DNA from: Lachnospiraceae bacterium
GTDB taxonomy: Bacteria; Bacillota; Clostridia; Lachnospirales; Lachnospiraceae
DNA length: 6,074 nucleotides
NCBI GenBank assembly: GCA_017461685.1
Contig: JAFTXF010000034.1
Location: forward strand, 1 to 6,074
Direction: 5' to 3'
The notes under the pieces were generated by a model. The model made no database searches, was not told the DNA's origin, and saw nothing but the letters and a program-made list of their open reading frames with translations. Position 1 is the stretch's first letter, and each line of letters starts with the position of its first letter. The translations under genes and the position numbers were made by a program. This document shows positions 5,387 to 6,074 of this stretch, in pieces.

Positions 5387-6074
5387 TTATTGTAACCAGC
5401 CCCATATCCTGCAAGTGTATTCCAGCAGAAAGAACATTCCTCTCAGCCAGATAACCGAACCTGCAAGCACCAGCCAGACTGTTAACTTCGGCCGTTCCTT
5501 TACTATTTCCTTTGCCATGGAAATAATCACACATATTAAAAATACCATAGTACCGAAGGTAGCCCTGTCCGGATAATGGGGTGACAAAATCATTGCTCCC
5601 CAGGAAAGCAGCGCTCCCAACAAATACACGATATGTGCTCTCGTAAGTTTATAACCGCAAACGCCCACATATAGACACATCACAAAAGCAAGCACCAGCA
5701 AAGTAGGCGACAAATACTCCATAAAGGCCTTGCTCTCTGCGTAGCATCTTAGGAATATACGCCACAAAAGCCCTTTGTCACTGGCGGTCTCGGCAGAACG
5801 CACAAAATTGCCCGGAGCCAGAATCACCAGACAGCTACCTGCCAGACAGGTGAGATTGCCCCAAAGCATCCACCAGCTCCACTTGCGCTCTTTTCTCCAC
5901 AAAAACACCATAATTCCCAGGCTAAGCAGCCACACCGCAGGTCCCATATTTTCATTGCTCCAGCCTGCCATAAGGCCTAACGGCCATATCCACAGGGAAA
6001 TACCCGGCAACGTCTTCTCCTGCCCTTCCAAAGCACGCACATAGCACCCCAAAAAGAACAGTATAAACGTAGTC
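5387..6074 (-). CDS. Polytopic membrane protein resembling DUF6056 (5' end outside window)
   Basis: The frame is open from the right edge to a TAA at 5387-5389, giving about 228 C-terminal residues. A TTG at 6052 could be read as a start, but open, hydrophobic sequence continues upstream to the edge, so the true start lies outside. Six or seven hydrophobic helices are visible, rich in Trp and Leu. The loop motifs GWSNENMGP (about 5939-5965), LAPGNFVRS (around 5798-5821) and SPHYPDRA (about 5564-5587) fit the DUF6056 family as I recall it. These are large multi-pass proteins with a glycosyltransferase-C-like or polymerase-like look, often near surface polysaccharide genes. The family assignment is from memory and not searched. 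Exact function is unknown; a role in cell-surface glycan assembly is inference. It ends 18 bases before udk, so it probably shares a transcript with the two kinases. Confidence 0.7.
   Translation of the reverse strand, partial: TTFILFFLGCYVRALEGQEKTLPGISLWIWPLGLMAGWSNENMGPAVWLLSLGIMVFLWRKERKWSWWMLWGNLTCLAGSCLVILAPGNFVRSAETASDKGLLWRIFLRCYAESKAFMEYLSPTLLVLAFVMCLYVGVCGYKLTRAHIVYLLGALLSWGAMILSPHYPDRATFGTMVFLICVIISMAKEIVKERPKLTVWLVLAGSVIWLRGMFFLLEYTCRIWGWLQ

Noticed and set aside
5369..5400. TACAAT as a separate -10 for udk
   Set aside because: No acceptable -35 occurs at 16-18 bases, and the predicted start would fall almost on the ribosome site. Read-through from the upstream gene is simpler.
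5775..6044. Plus-strand 89-residue frame opposite the membrane protein
   Set aside because: It lies antisense to clear transmembrane coding sequence, with no ribosome site or recognisable domain.

Overview
The window looks like ordinary chromosome from a low-to-mid GC Firmicute, most likely a Clostridia/Lachnospiraceae-type gut anaerobe. This is inferred from strong AGGAG ribosome sites, sigma-A-like promoters, a small Lachnospiraceae-style zinc-ribbon ORF, an SGNH-like membrane-anchored protein, and an acidic single-pass membrane protein with a Pro/Thr/Ser tail. The species cannot be fixed from the sequence. I see no RNA genes, insertion sequences, CRISPR array or phage genes.

Left part (1-1539, minus strand): a large gene reads leftward and runs off the window, with 513 codons visible. 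It encodes a very acidic N-terminal region, one membrane segment, a beta-rich (Ig/Cna-B-like) region, and a long Pro/Thr/Ser/Ala tail that ends in dipeptide repeats at the edge. It has no stop codon inside the window, so it is easy to miss. Its promoter (1579-1608) is divergent from that of a 67-residue zinc-ribbon protein (1749-1952, plus).

Middle part (1953-4088, plus strand): after a 159-base AT-rich gap with 11-bp-phased direct repeats come two tightly linked genes 11 bases apart. The first encodes a membrane-anchored SGNH-hydrolase-like protein whose predicted catalytic serine is alanine. The second encodes an AraC-family regulator. A strong hairpin at 4045-4088 ends this unit and also serves the convergent unit on the other strand.

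Right part (4097-6074, minus strand): a leftward run of a polytopic membrane protein resembling DUF6056 (5' end outside the window), uridine kinase (udk) and thymidine kinase (tdk). The first two are 18 bases apart and the kinases 57 bases apart, with a probable internal promoter just upstream of tdk. The two kinases are the pyrimidine-nucleoside salvage enzymes that make UMP/CMP and dTMP. The membrane protein probably belongs to surface glycan biology rather than salvage. No gap between genes exceeds about 210 bases. The least expected items are the probable SGNH pseudoenzyme paired with an AraC regulator, and the acidic/Pro-rich membrane protein. I found no clear evidence of a wholly new system.
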